Shown here: piece after piece, positions 7,542 to 15,744 of the stretch
How positions within the stretch are numbered: the stretch's first letter is position 1
Layout: the number at the start of each line of letters is the position of its first letter
Source: Actinomycetospora chiangmaiensis DSM 45062
GTDB taxonomy: Bacteria; Actinomycetota; Actinomycetes; Mycobacteriales; Pseudonocardiaceae
Length of the DNA stretch: 43,702 bases
Assembly (NCBI RefSeq): GCF_000379625.1
Contig: NZ_KB903231.1
Coordinates: forward strand, 1-43,702
Reading direction: 5' to 3'
The notes under the pieces: model-generated
Database searches by the model: none
What the model was told of the DNA's origin: nothing
Seen by the model: only the letters and a program-made list of their open reading frames with translations
Program-made: the position numbers and the translations under genes

Positions 7542-7883
7542 TCAGCCTCGGTATCGCGTCTCGACGCGGGTCGAGTTCACCTCGACCACCGTGCCGGACG
7601 CGGTCCGCTCCACGCTGACCTGCGCCTGCTCGAGCACCGTCGCGCGGATCCGCTCCCGCAGCTTCTGGTGCAGGGTGTCCGGCGCGCGCTCCCCGCCGCA
7701 GGTGCGGGCCAGCAGCGTCTTGACCTTCTCCTCGAGGCCGTAGCGCGCCAGGCACGGCCCGCACTCCTCGAGGTGGCGTCGCAGCTGCGCGTCCCGCTCC
7801 GCGTCGCACTCGTGGTCGAGCAGGAGCCAGACCTCCGCGAGGACCTCCTCGCAGTCGGTCTCGTGGTGATTGCCGCAGCTCAT
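7542..7883 (-). CDS. rshA: Mycothiol-system redox anti-sigma factor (RshA/RsrA)
   Basis: Zinc-binding anti-sigma factor of 113 residues that holds SigH inactive in reducing conditions and releases it upon disulfide stress. The redox/zinc residues fall at the same numbers as in Streptomyces RsrA: Cys3, Cys11, His37, Cys41 and Cys44 (HLEECGPC). The ATG overlaps the sigH stop (ATGA, 4 nt), so the pair is translationally coupled, giving matched sigma and anti-sigma production. A Val/Thr-rich tail follows the zinc domain. Confidence 0.95.
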   Translation of the reverse strand: MSCGNHHETDCEEVLAEVWLLLDHECDAERDAQLRRHLEECGPCLARYGLEEKVKTLLARTCGGERAPDTLHQKLRERIRATVLEQAQVSVERTASGTVVEVNSTRVETRYRG

Positions 7884-8545
7884 GCCTCGCTCACCCCGTC
7901 CCTGATGAACCCGCGGTCGCGCGCGGTGTCGGTCAGTGCCTCCCGGAGCTGCCGGCGGCCGCGGTGCAACCGCGACATCACGGTGCCGATCGGCGTCCCC
8001 ATGATCTCGGCGATCTCCTTGTAGGCGAAGCCCTCGACGTCGGCGAGGTAGACCGCCATCCGGAAGTCGTCGGGCAGGGCCTGCAGTGCCTCACGGATGT
8101 CGGTGTCCGGCAGCCGGTCCAGCGCCTCGGCCTCGGCGCTCGGCAGCCCCGCCGACGAGTGCTCGGCCGACTGCGACAGCTGGTAGTCGGTGATCTCGTC
8201 GGTCGAGTTCTGCTGCGGCTGCCGCTGCTTCTTGCGGTACGTGTTGATGTAGGAGTTCGTGAGGATGCGGTAGAGCCACGCCTTCAGGTTCGTCCCGGGC
8301 CGGAACGACGTGAAGGACGAGTAGGCCTTGAGGACCGTCTCCTGGACCAGGTCCTCCGCGTCCGGCGGGTTGCGGGTCATCCGCATCGCGGCCGCGTAGA
8401 GCTGGTCGACCATCGGCATGACGTCGCGCTCGAAGCGTTCGGCCCGTTCCGCGACGGTCTCGGTCTCCAGGTCGGCGGGAGTGGACCCGCCCTGCTGCAC
8501 GTCGGTCGACGGATCGACCTCCGTCTGCTCGACCGCCTCGGACAC
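7880..8545 (-). CDS. sigH: ECF sigma factor SigH/SigR (thiol-oxidative stress)
   Basis: ECF sigma factor of 221 residues (short form) that directs thioredoxin and mycothiol-system genes. Region 2 carries [22 protein letters not shown] and [15 protein letters not shown], and region 4 carries [33 protein letters not shown] 8545 has an AAGGGAG ribosome site and gives the usual N-terminus. The same frame stays open to ATG 8677, which would add 44 residues, and a SigH-type promoter lies just before that codon. This resembles the two-isoform SigR/SigR' arrangement in Streptomyces, where the longer induced form is unstable. The downstream rshA start overlaps the stop. Confidence 0.95.
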   Translation of the reverse strand: MSEAVEQTEVDPSTDVQQGGSTPADLETETVAERAERFERDVMPMVDQLYAAAMRMTRNPPDAEDLVQETVLKAYSSFTSFRPGTNLKAWLYRILTNSYINTYRKKQRQPQQNSTDEITDYQLSQSAEHSSAGLPSAEAEALDRLPDTDIREALQALPDDFRMAVYLADVEGFAYKEIAEIMGTPIGTVMSRLHRGRRQLREALTDTARDRGFIRDGVSEA

Positions 8546-8686
8546 CGCACTCCCTTCGCGCCACCGCTCGACGATGGCGTCGGATCGCGGGGAGGTTACC
8601 CCGGTGGGCGTGCGGACACCCCCCTCGTCGGGGATGAGGAGCCGGATCGGCGTCCGGTCCATCGTCATGGCTGGCATGTCCGTCCC

Positions 8687-8712
8687 AACACGACCAATCC
8701 GTCGCGTGTTCC
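8687..8712 (-). promoter_or_regulatory. SigH/SigR-type promoter (GGAAC-N18-GTT) driving sigH
   Basis: On the minus strand GGAAC (8712-8708) is followed by exactly 18 nt and GTT (8689-8687). The established SigR/SigH consensus is GGAAT-N18-GTT, so there is one mismatch. The predicted transcript would start at about 8680, a few nt before the in-frame ATG 8677, giving the long sigma isoform from an autoregulated and almost leaderless mRNA. Confidence 0.7.
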
Positions 8713-8782
8713 CCGGCCCGCCAGGCCCGGCCGTCGTCCGGCGGCCGGTCATCCGCTTCCCCCACGGCCCTAGGCTGCCGCC

Positions 8783-9268
8783 GTGGCCAAGCGATCCGCC
8801 GCCGGAACCCCGGCACTCGCCCTGCTCGCGAAGGCCGGCATCACCGTGTCGACCCACGCCTACGAGGCGCCCGGCGTCGCCGCGTACGGCACCGAGGCCG
8901 CCGACGCCCTCGGCCTGGACCACGCCCGCGTGTTCAAGACGCTCGTGGCCGAGGTGGACGGGTCCCCCGTGCTCGCGATGGTGCCTGTGTCCGGGTCGCT
9001 CGACCTCAAGGCGCTGGCGGCCGCACGCGGCGGCAAGAAGGCGGTGATGGCCGACGTCGCGGTGGCCGAGCGGCTCACCGGGTCCGTGGCGGGCGGCATC
9101 TCCCCGCTCGGCTCGCGCACCCGGCTGCCGGTGGTCGTCGACGAGTCCGCCCTGCGGTTCGACACCGTCTTCTGCAGTGCCGGGAAGCGCGGCCTGCAGA
9201 TGGAGCTCGCACCGGGGGACCTCGTCACGACGGCGGGTGCGACGACCGCCGCCGTCGCCGGCGGCTGA
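8783..9268 (+). CDS. ybaK: YbaK/ProX-type aminoacyl-tRNA deacylase
   Basis: 161-residue single-domain editing enzyme that hydrolyses Cys-tRNA(Pro), removing cysteine mischarged by prolyl-tRNA synthetase. The features are the family N-terminus [12 protein letters not shown], the catalytic-Lys strand RVFKTLV, and the glycine-rich GGISPLGSR and [12 protein letters not shown] segments, typical of YbaK/EbsC. TAGGCT at 8771-8776 lies exactly 6 nt before GTG 8783, so the mRNA is probably leaderless. It is divergent from the sigH promoter region. Its likely role is translation quality control in the cytoplasm. Confidence 0.93.
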   Translation: MAKRSAAGTPALALLAKAGITVSTHAYEAPGVAAYGTEAADALGLDHARVFKTLVAEVDGSPVLAMVPVSGSLDLKALAAARGGKKAVMADVAVAERLTGSVAGGISPLGSRTRLPVVVDESALRFDTVFCSAGKRGLQMELAPGDLVTTAGATTAAVAGG

Positions 9269-9281
9269 CCCCGCCCCACCT

Positions 9282-9299
9282 GACCGACCGGTTGGTTAC
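9282..9299. promoter_or_regulatory. TetR-type operator overlapping the promoter of the TetR gene
   Basis: GACCGACCGGTTGGTTAC is an imperfect inverted repeat centred on CCGG, typical of TetR-family sites. Its right end overlaps the -10 element TACGAT (9297-9302) of the gene starting at 9309, so repressor binding would block its own transcription. Fifteen of 18 positions match the site at 15710-15727. Confidence 0.65.
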
Positions 9300-9308
9300 G
9301 ATCCCGGA

Positions 9309-9881
9309 ATGCCGAAGGACGGGAGCGCGACGCGGCGGCGCCTGCTCGACGCGGCCACCGCGGAGTTCTCGGCGCGGGGGATCGCCGGCGCCCGGGTCGA
9401 CCGGATCGCCGCGGCCGCCGGGGCGAACAAGGCCCAGATCTACGCATGGTTCGACTCGAAGGACGGGCTGTTCGACGCCGTCTTCCGCGAGCACCTCGCC
9501 CTCATCGTCGACCTCGTGCCGTTCGACGCGCGGGACCTCCCCGGCTACGCGGTGCGGCTCTACGACGCCTACCTGGAGCAGCCCGCCGTCATCCTGCTCG
9601 CCGTGTGGGCGCGGCTCGAACGCGTGCCCACCGGCGACCTGCTGACCGACGTCACCGACGAGGTGGAGCGCAAGCACGCCGCCGTCCGCGCGGCGCAGGC
9701 CGAGGGACTGGTCGACCCCGCGATCGACGCCGCGGACGTCTACTCGCTGGTCATCGCCCTCTCCATGACGTGGTCGCCGGCCGCGACCGTGATCGCCGCC
9801 GCGCCCGGGGACCCGCCGCAGGACCACACCCGTCGTCGGGAAGCCCTGGCGCGGGCGGTGCGGGGCGCGCTCGGCGCGTGA
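9309..9881 (+). CDS. TetR/AcrR family transcriptional regulator
   Basis: 190-residue TetR-family repressor. The N-terminal helix-turn-helix is RRRLLDAATAEFSARGIAGARVDRIAAAAGANKAQIYAWFDSKDGLFDAVF (about 9-57, written here as the recognisable core from RLLDAA through YAWF); the C-terminal ligand domain is alpha-helical and of unknown specificity. TACGAT lies exactly 6 nt before ATG 9309, suggesting leaderless expression, and a palindrome overlaps that promoter. A near-identical palindrome controls the decarboxylase/SDR promoter 6.4 kb away, so this protein may regulate that island as well as itself. Confidence 0.9.
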   Translation: MPKDGSATRRRLLDAATAEFSARGIAGARVDRIAAAAGANKAQIYAWFDSKDGLFDAVFREHLALIVDLVPFDARDLPGYAVRLYDAYLEQPAVILLAVWARLERVPTGDLLTDVTDEVERKHAAVRAAQAEGLVDPAIDAADVYSLVIALSMTWSPAATVIAAAPGDPPQDHTRRREALARAVRGALGA

Positions 9882-9948
9882 TCACGTTCGGGGGGCGCGG
9901 CCGGGGCGGTCGACCGTCCGACATCGGACCGACGGTGTAATGGCACTT

Positions 9949-10785
9949 ATGCGCGTGTTCGTCGTCGTCCTCGTGCTCCTGGGCGTGCTGTCCGGGTGTG
10001 CCTCGCTCGGGCTCGGGCGGGACGACACCGCGGCCGGCCAGGCGGCCCGCCCCGGGGCGCGGGGCGACGCCGGCGAGGCCGAGTCGATCCGGACGGCGGC
10101 CCGCGCGACCGCCGCCGCCGACGGCGCCACGGTCCAGGTCCGCTCCAGCGGCCCGGCCCGGGACCGGTCGATCACGACGACGGGCTCGGGCGTCGTCGAC
10201 TTCCGCGGCCGGACCTCGTCGACGGCGCTGCGGATCAGCGACCTCGGCCGGGTCGATGCGCTCGCCGTCGGGCGGACCGCTTTCGGCGCCCTGCCCCCGC
10301 GGGCCATCAACGACATCTCCCGCGGTCGGCAGTGGGTGTCGGTCGAGCTGGACGGCGTGGACACGGGCCTGTTCGCCGACACCGTGATCCAGCTCGGCTC
10401 CGGCATCACCGGGAACCCCGCCGACCTCACGACGACCCTGCTCGCGATCCGTGACGACGTCGTGATGGTCGGGCCGGAGACGATCGACGAGGTACCGACG
10501 GTCCACCTGCGCGGCGACGTCGACCTCGCCGCCCTGCGCGCGCTCGCGCCGGAGCTCGGTCCGGTGGTGGACCGGCTGCGGACCGGGGTCGGGCTCACGA
10601 CGCTGCCCGTCGACGTCTGGCTCGACACCGAGGGGAAGGTCCGCCAGGTGAGCGAGACCGTCGTCCCCGGTCAGGCCACGACCACGGTGACGTTCACCGA
10701 CCTGCTCCCCCAGGCCACCGTCGTCGCGCCGCCCGCCGAGATGGTGCGCGACCTGTTCAAGGAGCTCCGCGCCCGGGCGGGCTGA
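9949..10785 (+). CDS. LppX/LprAFG-type lipoprotein
   Basis: 278-residue lipoprotein anchored to the outer face of the membrane. The signal peptide MRVFVVVLVLLGVLSGC has a lipobox with Cys17 as the lipidated residue. The mature part has the alternating beta-strand pattern and the TTLPVDVWLDTEGKVRQV segment of the LppX/LprG family, which bind lipids such as triacylglycerol or lipoglycans and carry them across the envelope; the ligand here is unknown. TGTAAT (9936-9941) sits 7 nt before ATG 9949, so I prefer this start to ATG 9940, which lies inside that hexamer. The gene converges on the hydrolase with 9 nt between stops. Confidence 0.8.
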   Translation: MRVFVVVLVLLGVLSGCASLGLGRDDTAAGQAARPGARGDAGEAESIRTAARATAAADGATVQVRSSGPARDRSITTTGSGVVDFRGRTSSTALRISDLGRVDALAVGRTAFGALPPRAINDISRGRQWVSVELDGVDTGLFADTVIQLGSGITGNPADLTTTLLAIRDDVVMVGPETIDEVPTVHLRGDVDLAALRALAPELGPVVDRLRTGVGLTTLPVDVWLDTEGKVRQVSETVVPGQATTTVTFTDLLPQATVVAPPAEMVRDLFKELRARAG

Positions 10786-10794
10786 CGACGCCGC

Positions 10795-11451
10795 TCAGGT
10801 CAGCACGAGTCCGTCCCGCAGCGGCGGGAAGAAGCGGGCGATCCACGGCTCGACGGCCGCGCGGACCGGGCCCTGCGCCCGCAGCGAGTGATCGCCCCGC
10901 ACGGTCACGACCTCACGGTGCCCGGCCACGGGCGGGACGCCGAACCGGTCGCGGTCACCGGACACCGCGAGCACCGGGATGCCGGCCTCGTCGACCGCGT
11001 CGATCTCGGGCGAGCGGTCGGGGCGGGTGCCGTCCTTGCGCGCCGGGGCGAGCAGGGGGAACGCGAGGGCGAGGACACCGACGGGACGCTTCGCCGCGCG
11101 CACCGCGCCGCGGCACGCCACCCGGGCACCCGACGACCGGCCGCCGTGGACCTGGTCCTGGTCGGGGAAGCGGGCGGTGAGCGCGGCGAGGACGGCGGCC
11201 CAGGCGTCGTCGAGCTGGGTGGCCGGCGGCGGGGCCTTGCGCCCGGCCACCCGGTAGGGCTGCAGGACCCGGGCGACGGCGATCGGCACCGGGGCGCTCG
11301 AGGCCGCCGCGAGCAGGTCCGGCGCCTCGATCCCGCCGCCCGCCCCGTGCCCGAGCACGAGCAGGCCACCGCAGTAGCTCGCGTGCTCGAGGTGCACGAC
11401 CGCGGGGCCGTGCGGGGTCGGGACCTCGAACTCCTCGCGCGTAACGATCAC
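10795..11451 (-). CDS. Alpha/beta hydrolase (KANL3/Tex30-like, dienelactone-hydrolase fold)
   Basis: 218-residue alpha/beta hydrolase. It has the oxyanion region LVLGHGAGGG, nucleophile elbow GGRSSGARVA (G-x-S-x-G), acid SGDRDRFG and catalytic His GDHSL. The pattern fits the KANL3/Tex30-type hydrolases; the substrate is unknown. The GTG start overlaps the SRAP stop (GTGA), so the two are co-translated. A link with DNA-damage or SOS functions is only suggested by that coupling. Confidence 0.85.
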   Translation of the reverse strand: MIVTREEFEVPTPHGPAVVHLEHASYCGGLLVLGHGAGGGIEAPDLLAAASSAPVPIAVARVLQPYRVAGRKAPPPATQLDDAWAAVLAALTARFPDQDQVHGGRSSGARVACRGAVRAAKRPVGVLALAFPLLAPARKDGTRPDRSPEIDAVDEAGIPVLAVSGDRDRFGVPPVAGHREVVTVRGDHSLRAQGPVRAAVEPWIARFFPPLRDGLVLT

Positions 11452-12218
11452 GAGGGATTGACGGCTTCCAGGTCGAGGCCCTGCTGCTCGGGCTCCTCGT
11501 GGGCCTCCTCGACCAGCTCCGCGCCGTGGTTGCGCACGTTGTTGACCTTCGAGGACACCTGGCGCATCCCGATCGCGGCGAGGACCTCCTCGGAGGGGGC
11601 GAGGAGGTCGGTGACGTCGTCGCGGTCCGGGTCGAGCCAGGCCTGCCACCGGTCGCGCGGCAGCACCAGCGGCATGCGGTGGTGGATCTCGGTGAGCTGC
11701 CCGGCCGCGGCCGTCGTCACGACCGTCGTGGAGATCAGCGGCGCCTCACGATCCCCGCTGCCCTTCGCCGGCCGCCAGGTCTCCCACAGCCCGGCCAGGG
11801 CGAGCGACCCGCCGTCGTCGGAGGACATGAAGTACGGGGTCTTGCGCGTGCCGTCGCGCAGCCACTCGTACCAGCCGGCCGCCGGGATGAGGCAGCGCCG
11901 GGACGCGGCCGCGCGGCGGAACGCGGGCTTCTCGGTGAGCGACTCGGCCCGCGCGTTGATCATCCGGTTCCCGACCGCGACGTCCTTCGCCCAGGACGGC
12001 ACCAGTCCCCACCGCATGGCGCGCAGCGAGCGCTCCACCCGCGACGGGTCGGGGGTCCCGTCGTCGTCGCGGGGGTGGCGATCGACGACGGCCGGGACCG
12101 TCAGGGTCGGCGCGACGTTGTACTCCGGGCCGATCGCCTCGCCGCCGGTCTCGTCGCGCGCGTCGAACTCCTCGGCCAGGTCGGCCGGGTCCTTGGCCAG
12201 GGCGTAACGACCGCACAT
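11448..12218 (-). CDS. SRAP/HMCES-family protein (abasic-site DNA-protein crosslinker)
   Basis: 256 residues of the SOS-response-associated peptidase family (YedK/HMCES). Catalytic Cys2 follows the initiator Met (MCGRYAL), so the N-terminal amine is exposed after Met removal. Family motifs follow: MRWGLVPSWAKD, INARAES, RRCLIPAAGWYEW and IHHRMPLVL. These proteins form a thiazolidine crosslink with abasic sites in single-stranded DNA. It is longer than E. coli YedK because of an Asp/Arg-rich insert around 48-62 and a Glu-rich tail. It is divergent from aroA with 26 bp between starts, as for M. tuberculosis Rv3226c and aroA. Confidence 0.93.
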   Translation of the reverse strand: MCGRYALAKDPADLAEEFDARDETGGEAIGPEYNVAPTLTVPAVVDRHPRDDDGTPDPSRVERSLRAMRWGLVPSWAKDVAVGNRMINARAESLTEKPAFRRAAASRRCLIPAAGWYEWLRDGTRKTPYFMSSDDGGSLALAGLWETWRPAKGSGDREAPLISTTVVTTAAAGQLTEIHHRMPLVLPRDRWQAWLDPDRDDVTDLLAPSEEVLAAIGMRQVSSKVNNVRNHGAELVEEAHEEPEQQGLDLEAVNPS

Positions 12219-12244
12219 GCCCCCGATCCTGACAGACTGAGGGC

Positions 12245-13615
12245 GTGCAGAGCCCCTGGAGCGCCCCGACGGCCGACGGTCCCGTGCAGGGCACGGTCGC
12301 CGTCCCCGGATCGAAGTCGATCACCAACCGGGCCCTGCTCCTCGCCGCCCTCGCCACCGACGGCGTCACCCGCACCGTCGCCGGGGCCGCCCGCTCGCGT
12401 GACACCACGCTCATGGTCGACGGGCTGGCGGCGATGGGCGTCGGCACCGAGGTGGCCCCCGGGCGCGACGGCACGCTCGACGTCACCGTCACCGGGCCCG
12501 GGCACCTGCGGGGCGGACGGGTCGACTGCGGGCTGGCCGGGACCGTGATGCGGTTCCTCCCGCCCGCGGCCGCGCTGGCCGACGGACCGGTCGAGTTCGA
12601 CGGCGACCCGCACGCCCGTACCCGCCCGATGGGCGGCGTCCTCGAGGGGCTGCGCGGGCTCGGCGTCGCCCTGGAGCCCGCCGACGCGGACCGGCTGCCG
12701 TTCACCGTGCTCGGACGCGGGGGCGTCCGCGGCGGGGCGGTCACGGTCGACGCCTCGGCGTCCTCCCAGTTCGTCTCGGGCCTGCTGCTCTCCGGCGCCC
12801 GGTACGACGACGGGCTCGCGGTCACCTCCTCGACGCCGGTCCCGTCGCTCCCCCACGTCGACATGACGGTGACGATGCTGCGCCTCGCGGGCGTCACCGT
12901 GACCACTGAGGACTCCCGCTGGTCGGTGTCGGCCGGCCCCGTGGCGCCGGACCCGATGTTCGTCGTGGAACCCGACCTCTCGGGGGCCGCCGTGTACCTG
13001 GCCGCCGCGATGATCACCGGTGGTCGGGTGACGGTCGCGGGCTGGCCGGAGCGGCGACCCGCGGCGAACCCGGAGCGGCACACACAGTCGCGCCACGACC
13101 TGCCCGACCTGCAGCCGCTCGGGGCCGTGCGCCGCGCGCTGGAGGCGTTCGGGGCGACGGTGTCCGAGGGGCCGGACGGCCTGACCGTGCAGGGTCCCGA
13201 CCGGCTCGCCGGCGTCGACGTCGACCTCGGCGAGATCGGCGAGCTGACCCCGACGGTCACCGCGCTCGCCGTCGTCGCCTCGCTCGGCGGGCGGGCCTCG
13301 CGGCTGCGCGGGGTCGCCCACATCCGGGGCCACGAGACCGACCGGCTCGCCGCGCTGGCCGCCGAGGCCGCCGCGATCGGCGCGCGGGTCACCGAGACCG
13401 AGGACGGTCTCGAGGTGCATCCGCCGTCGGGAAGGCTCCGCCCGACCCGCCCGTGGGGCGCCTACGCCGACCACCGCATGGCGACGGCGGGCGCGCTGCT
13501 CGGTCTCGTCGTGCCGGGGCTCGGGATCGACGACGTGGCCGCGACGGGCAAGACCCTGCCGGACTTCGCGGACGACTGGTCGGCCCTGGTGCGCGGGGCG
13601 GTGGCCGCTCGGTGA
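12245..13615 (+). CDS. aroA: 3-phosphoshikimate 1-carboxyvinyltransferase (EPSP synthase)
   Basis: Sixth step of the shikimate pathway: shikimate-3-phosphate plus PEP gives EPSP. It is 456 residues. Recognisable motifs are [18 protein letters not shown] (PEP/phosphate-binding Lys), [33 protein letters not shown] [12 protein letters not shown], and [15 protein letters not shown] near the C-terminus. Compared with the mycobacterial enzyme there is an Arg/Pro-rich insertion of about 17 residues after TVAGWP (about residues 273-290). CAGACT exactly 6 nt before GTG 12245 suggests a leaderless start. The stop overlaps rsgA (GTGA). Confidence 0.95.
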   Translation: MQSPWSAPTADGPVQGTVAVPGSKSITNRALLLAALATDGVTRTVAGAARSRDTTLMVDGLAAMGVGTEVAPGRDGTLDVTVTGPGHLRGGRVDCGLAGTVMRFLPPAAALADGPVEFDGDPHARTRPMGGVLEGLRGLGVALEPADADRLPFTVLGRGGVRGGAVTVDASASSQFVSGLLLSGARYDDGLAVTSSTPVPSLPHVDMTVTMLRLAGVTVTTEDSRWSVSAGPVAPDPMFVVEPDLSGAAVYLAAAMITGGRVTVAGWPERRPAANPERHTQSRHDLPDLQPLGAVRRALEAFGATVSEGPDGLTVQGPDRLAGVDVDLGEIGELTPTVTALAVVASLGGRASRLRGVAHIRGHETDRLAALAAEAAAIGARVTETEDGLEVHPPSGRLRPTRPWGAYADHRMATAGALLGLVVPGLGIDDVAATGKTLPDFADDWSALVRGAVAAR

Positions 13616-14628
13616 GCCCGCGCAGCGCCGCCGGGCGGTACGACGAGAGCGACGTCCGGATTCGTCCCGGCAAGGGCACCCGGCCGCGCTCCAAGCGCCG
13701 CCCGGACCACGCGGACGCGCGGACCGCGATGGTCGTCGGGGTCGATCGCGGGCGCTGGACCTGCGCGCCGGACGACGAGCCGACCGCGCGGGTGATCGCG
13801 ATGCGGGCCCGCGAACTGGGGCGCACGCCGGTGGTCGTGGGCGACCACGTCGACCTCGTCGGCGACACCTCCGGCACCGAGGACACGCTCGCCCGCATCG
13901 TGCGTGTCGCCGAGCGGACGAGCGTCCTGCGCCGCACCGCGGACGACACCGACCCCTACGAGCGGGTGGTCGTCGCGAACGCCGACCAGCTCGTCATCGT
14001 CACCGCGCTCGCCGACCCGGTCCCCCGCACCGGCTTCGTCGACCGGTGCCTCGTCGCGGCCTACGCCGGCGGCCTCGACCCCGTGCTCTGCCTGACGAAG
14101 GCCGACCTCGCCGACCCCGGTCCCTTCGCCGCCGAGTACGCCGAGCTGGACCTGCCCGTCGTCGTGACCCGCTCCGACGAGGACCCCGCCGCGCTGCGCG
14201 AGCTGCTGCACGACGAGGTGTCGGCGCTGATCGGGCACTCCGGGGTCGGGAAGTCGACGCTGGTCAACGCCCTGGTCCCGGACGCGGCACGGGCGGTGGG
14301 CGTGGTCAGCGGGGTCGGGAAGGGCCGCCACACCTCGACCTCCGCGGTCGCCCTCGGCCTGCCCGACGGCGGGTGGGTCGTCGACACCCCGGGCGTGCGC
14401 TCCTTCGGGCTCGCGCACATCTCCCCCGACGACGTCGTCGCCGCCTTCGGTGACCTCGCCGCCGCCGTCGAGGACTGCCCGCGCGGGTGCTCGCACCTCG
14501 GCCCGCCCGCCGACCCGGAGTGCGCGCTGGACCCGCTCGTCGAGTCCGGCGCCCTGTCGGCCGGGCGCCTGGAGGCGCTGCGCCGGGTGCTCACCGCGCT
14601 GCGCACGCCCGCCTGGGAGGTCGGCTGA
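13612..14628 (+). CDS. rsgA: Ribosome small-subunit biogenesis GTPase RsgA
   Basis: 338-residue circularly permuted GTPase that assists late 30S maturation. After an N-terminal OB-fold, the G motifs appear in the order G4 (LTKAD, about 161-165), G1 ([14 protein letters not shown], from 208) and G3 ([10 protein letters not shown]). A C-terminal zinc knuckle (C..C-H..C around [16 protein letters not shown]) follows. The GTG overlaps the aroA TGA, so the two are translationally coupled, as for Rv3227 and Rv3228. Confidence 0.95.
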   Translation: MSPRSAAGRYDESDVRIRPGKGTRPRSKRRPDHADARTAMVVGVDRGRWTCAPDDEPTARVIAMRARELGRTPVVVGDHVDLVGDTSGTEDTLARIVRVAERTSVLRRTADDTDPYERVVVANADQLVIVTALADPVPRTGFVDRCLVAAYAGGLDPVLCLTKADLADPGPFAAEYAELDLPVVVTRSDEDPAALRELLHDEVSALIGHSGVGKSTLVNALVPDAARAVGVVSGVGKGRHTSTSAVALGLPDGGWVVDTPGVRSFGLAHISPDDVVAAFGDLAAAVEDCPRGCSHLGPPADPECALDPLVESGALSAGRLEALRRVLTALRTPAWEVG

Positions 14629-14692
14629 TGATCAGCGGACCATCAGCGCGGTCGCGGGCGGCCTGCGGGCCCGGTGAGGGTCCGCTCGACCG

Positions 14693-15157
14693 CTAGGTCA
14701 CCACGTACGCGTCGTAGACGACCTGCGACGCCCGACGCGCCGCCACGGCCACCGTCAGGACCCGCGTCATGCAGGCGTAGCGCGGCGCGGACGTCTCGAA
14801 CGTCGCGTGCACCCGGAAGTAGTACGACGACGGGTCGGGTTCCTCGCCGCGCGCGAGCGCGGCCAGGACCTCCGGCGGACCGGCGCGGACCCCCGCGGTC
14901 CGGACGTACACGTCGGCGCCGTCGTCGGAGCGCAGCAGGTAGCGGGTGTCGATCGTGATGGCGCCGTCGGCCTGGATCGCCTGCCAGTCGGCGCCACCCG
15001 GCACGACGATGCCGGAGAAGCGCTCCCCGGTCACCCGGCCGCCGACGATCGGCACGATCCGCCGGTGGCCGGCGTCGGTCACGCCGAGGTCGACCGGGGC
15101 GTCGAGCTCGACCTCGACGTGGGCGAGGAACTCGAGCCCGGGCGTCGGCAGCGTCAT
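14693..15157 (-). CDS. DUF3237 (UPF0311) family protein
   Basis: 154-residue beta-barrel-like protein of the DUF3237 family, with the typical segments LEFLAHVEVELDAPVDLG, GRVTGERFSGIVVPGGADW and ITIDTRYLLRSDDGADVYV. No biochemical function is established for the family. It overlaps the phenolic acid decarboxylase stop by ATGA, so it is co-translated with it and may act in the same aromatic-acid pathway; that is inference. It converges on rsgA. Confidence 0.88.
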   Translation of the reverse strand: MTLPTPGLEFLAHVEVELDAPVDLGVTDAGHRRIVPIVGGRVTGERFSGIVVPGGADWQAIQADGAITIDTRYLLRSDDGADVYVRTAGVRAGPPEVLAALARGEEPDPSSYYFRVHATFETSAPRYACMTRVLTVAVAARRASQVVYDAYVVT

Positions 15158-15663
15158 GCGCGGGACCGCTCGCCGCCCGCGGTGTCCGGGGTCGAGCTCC
15201 GCTGCGCTGCGTCTCCGGGAGGCTCGGAGATGACCGACTCGTCGTCGGGACCCGGGTCCTCGAGCAGCGTGATCTCGCTGTCCTCGTCGATCACCTCGAT
15301 CGGGTAGGTCGGGCCGGCCTCACGGCGACGGACCATCTCGTCGAGGTGGTCGTTCTGGAAGCAGACCGTGGCCCGCGGGTCGTCGACGACCCAGCGCGGG
15401 AAGAAGATCGTGCCGTGGGTGACCCGGTGCTCGAGGTCGGCCACGATCGACACGCTCGTGCCGGTGGGCTCCGTCCAGTGCACCGTGTGGACGTTCTCCC
15501 GCAGCCGGGAGACGTAGGCGTGCTGGTCGCGCACCCACCGGCCGCCGACCAGCCCGGAGTGGATGCGGTAGTCGACCGTCGTGTCGTTCTTGACGTACAG
15601 CTCGTACTCCCAGCCGTTGGCGTAGGTGTAGATCAGTCGCTTCCCGACGATGGTGTCGCTCAC
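15154..15663 (-). CDS. padC: Phenolic acid decarboxylase
   Basis: Cofactor-free decarboxylase of hydroxycinnamic acids (ferulic, p-coumaric and caffeic to the vinylphenols). Family blocks are strongly conserved: GKRLIYTYANGWEYELYVKN, DYRIHSGLVGGRWVRDQ, FPRWVVDDP, CFQNDHLDEM and AGPTYPIEVIDEDSEIT. It is 169 residues including a C-terminal Ser/Pro-rich tail of about 25 residues that is not part of the barrel. It is divergent from the SDR across an operator-like palindrome. Actinobacterial genes of this type are usually induced by the toxic phenolic acid through a dedicated repressor; the TetR at 9309 is a candidate here. Confidence 0.92.
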   Translation of the reverse strand: MSDTIVGKRLIYTYANGWEYELYVKNDTTVDYRIHSGLVGGRWVRDQHAYVSRLRENVHTVHWTEPTGTSVSIVADLEHRVTHGTIFFPRWVVDDPRATVCFQNDHLDEMVRRREAGPTYPIEVIDEDSEITLLEDPGPDDESVISEPPGDAAQRSSTPDTAGGERSRA

Positions 15664-15702
15664 GGAGATCGTGTACCCGCTGCGGGCGGGCCGAGAGTGC
15701 TA

Positions 15703-15727
15703 GGTTGGAAACCAACCGGATGGTTAC
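15703..15727. promoter_or_regulatory. Operator-like double palindrome in the padC/SDR promoter
   Basis: GGTTGG-AAA-CCAACC (15703-15717) is a perfect inverted repeat. It overlaps a second, imperfect one, AACCAACCGGATGGTT (15710-15725), followed by AC. The second matches the site in front of the TetR gene at 15 of 18 positions. A -10-like TAGGTT (15701-15706) lies at its left edge, so binding would block rightward transcription of the SDR and probably leftward padC. Confidence 0.65.
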
Positions 15728-15744
15728 TCTCGCGTGGAGGCACG

